Shown here one piece after another: positions 63,263 through 64,000 of a stretch of DNA of 64,000 bases (position 1 is its first letter; the number at the start of each line of letters is the position of its first letter). The position numbers were made by a program, and so were the translations under genes. Under the pieces are notes generated by a model. It saw only the letters and a list, made by a program, of their open reading frames with translations, did not search any database and was not told the origin of the DNA. The DNA comes from Phycisphaerales bacterium. GTDB lineage: Bacteria; Planctomycetota; Phycisphaerae; Phycisphaerales; UBA1924. The stretch covers positions 58,539 through 122,538 of the forward strand of contig JADJMV010000014.1 of the NCBI GenBank assembly GCA_016709445.1, given 5' to 3'.

Positions 63263-64000
63263 ATGGACGCCGCCAGAAACGCCCTGAACAACGCCCATCA
63301 CGCGCTCTCCGCCCTGCTCGCCGACCATGCCGCGGTGACGCGCATCGACACGGTGGCCCGCGCGATCGCGGCCGGCTTCCGCGCCGGCGGCAAGGTGCTC
63401 GCCTGCGGCAACGGCGGCTCGGCGTGCGACGCGATGCACTTCTGCGAGGAGTTGACCGGGCGCTTCCGCGATGACCGCGACCCGCTCCCGGCGATCGCGT
63501 GCGTCGATGCGGGCCACATCACCTGCACCGCCAACGACTACGGGTTCGACGAGGTCTTCGCCCGGTGGGTGCGTGCCCTGGGCAAGCCGGGGGACGTGCT
63601 CATCCTGCTCTCGACGAGCGGGAACTCGGCGAACGTGTGGCGGGCCGCGGAGGCGGCGGGGAAGCTCGGGCTGGTGCGCGTGGCGATGCTCGGCAAGACG
63701 GGGGGCCCGCTACGGGGCGTGTGCGAGCACGAGTGGATCGTGCCGGGCGAAACGGCCGACCGGATCCAGGAACTGCACATGCTGATCCTGCACACGCTGA
63801 TCGAGTGCGTGGAGATGGAGGCTGGCCCGGGGTGGGGTGGGGGGTGGGGGTGGGGGGGCGTGTTCACCGCCGAGGTCGCCGAGAATGCCGAGGAAGGCGG
63901 GGAAGGCAGGTTCACCGCTGAGGACGCGGAGTTTCGCAGAGGTAAGGCAGGGGGCGGTGTGGGATGCCCTCGGCTCTGCGAGGGCATGGGCTGGTGTCGG
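63263..64000 (+). CDS. gmhA: Sedoheptulose-7-phosphate isomerase (GmhA-like), 3' end outside window
   Basis: Open from ATG 63263 to the window end without a stop. SIS-fold isomerase of heptose synthesis for lipopolysaccharide or S-layer glycans: ACGNGGSACDAMHFCEELTG, LLSTSGNSANVWRAAEAAG, then EWIVPGETADRIQELHMLIL. The natural end should be near residue 190 (IECVEMEAG). Beyond that the frame reads glycine/tryptophan runs and FTAEVAENAEEGG, which is translated repeat. A miscalled base in the G-run at 63830 may hide the true stop. Confidence 0.85.
   Translation, partial: MDAARNALNNAHHALSALLADHAAVTRIDTVARAIAAGFRAGGKVLACGNGGSACDAMHFCEELTGRFRDDRDPLPAIACVDAGHITCTANDYGFDEVFARWVRALGKPGDVLILLSTSGNSANVWRAAEAAGKLGLVRVAMLGKTGGPLRGVCEHEWIVPGETADRIQELHMLILHTLIECVEMEAGPGWGGGWGWGGVFTAEVAENAEEGGEGRFTAEDAEFRRGKAGGGVGCPRLCEGMGWCR
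63830..63859 (+). other. G-run with quadruplex potential
   Basis: Five runs of four to seven G separated by single T within 30 bases, at the 3' end of the isomerase reading frame. Sequence accuracy here is doubtful. Confidence 0.6.
63862..63950 (+). repeat. CAGAG-type intergenic repeat, two units
   Basis: TTCACCGCCGAGGTCGCCG at 63863 and TTCACCGCTGAGGACGCGGA at 63911, the second nearly identical to the copy at 57180. Read in the isomerase frame they encode FTAE..AE twice. Confidence 0.7.

Noticed and set aside
1..64000. CRISPR array
   Set aside because: No regularly spaced identical repeats; the tandem repeats at 18.5, 31.4 and 33.8 kb have no spacers.

Overview
The window looks like a chromosomal stretch from a high-GC planctomycete, most likely of the Phycisphaerae/Phycisphaerales type. 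The evidence is indirect but consistent: two secreted proteins ending in PEP-CTERM-like tails with terminal arginine runs, a secreted protein with a GC-type dockerin-like C-terminus, a protein with two TIGR03067-type repeats, a formylglycine-type sulfatase, a CFI-box protein with L7/L12-like helices, and intergenic CAGAG-type repeats. There is one tRNA, tRNA-Pro(GGG), and no rRNA, phage, transposase, integrase or CRISPR array that I can see.

Layout. 1-8.7 kb: a chemotaxis cluster (receptor, OprB porin, CheW, two-HPt CheA on the minus strand; CheX, CheY and a FapA/DUF342 protein on the plus strand). 8.7-16.4 kb: a tightly overlapping lipid-modification operon (desaturase, flavin oxidoreductase, DUF1365, cyclopropane fatty acid synthase, DUF2878; then DUF1295, a second CFA-like methyltransferase and an Rrf2 regulator, with DUF1475 on the other strand). 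16.6-20.3 kb: small accessory genes (four-repeat membrane protein, GyrI-like, VOC, DinB, PhnB-like) and an autoregulated TetR gene. 20.6-25 kb: two large secreted proteins, one an (alpha/alpha)6-barrel glycosidase. 25.3-37.7 kb: RidA, TIGR03067, DUF1801, ArsR, SRPBCC, DHFR-like, DinB and alpha/beta hydrolase genes, several of them decayed. 38.2-42.7 kb: a carbonyl/nitro detoxification operon (ADH, SDR, RidA-like, aldo/keto reductase, nitronate monooxygenase). 42.9-48.6 kb: a VOC-SRPBCC-ArsR module, a broken zinc metallopeptidase, and an error-riddled second copy of the 41.4-44.5 kb segment. 48.7-52.6 kb: a metal P-type ATPase, DUF5661, a zinc alcohol dehydrogenase and tRNA-Pro. 52.8-64 kb: core-like genes: two PEP-CTERM proteins, a hypothetical, dihydroorotase, CFI-box protein, GAPDH, dockerin protein, sulfatase, PP2C phosphatase and the start of GmhA.

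Two caveats shape the reading. First, at least ten otherwise convincing genes are interrupted by a single-base gain or loss inside a run of G or C, in both directions; this points to sequencing or assembly indels rather than biology. Such genes are annotated at full length with the break marked. Second, the 45.6-48.6 kb copy carries dozens of small deletions and may be an uncorrected assembly duplicate or a decayed tandem duplication.

The most unusual structure is a recurring box-plus-hairpin element (near 34.0, 37.7, 42.75, 44.43, 46.94 and 48.57 kb). Four of the six lie about 120-140 bp downstream of minus-strand stop codons of unrelated genes. One coincides with the end of the duplication, and the box-hairpin arrangement resembles the 3' end plus terminator of the tRNA-Pro gene. 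The ArsR-type modules share consensus promoters that overlap perfect inverted repeats and start at or next to the ATG, suggesting near-leaderless autoregulated transcripts.
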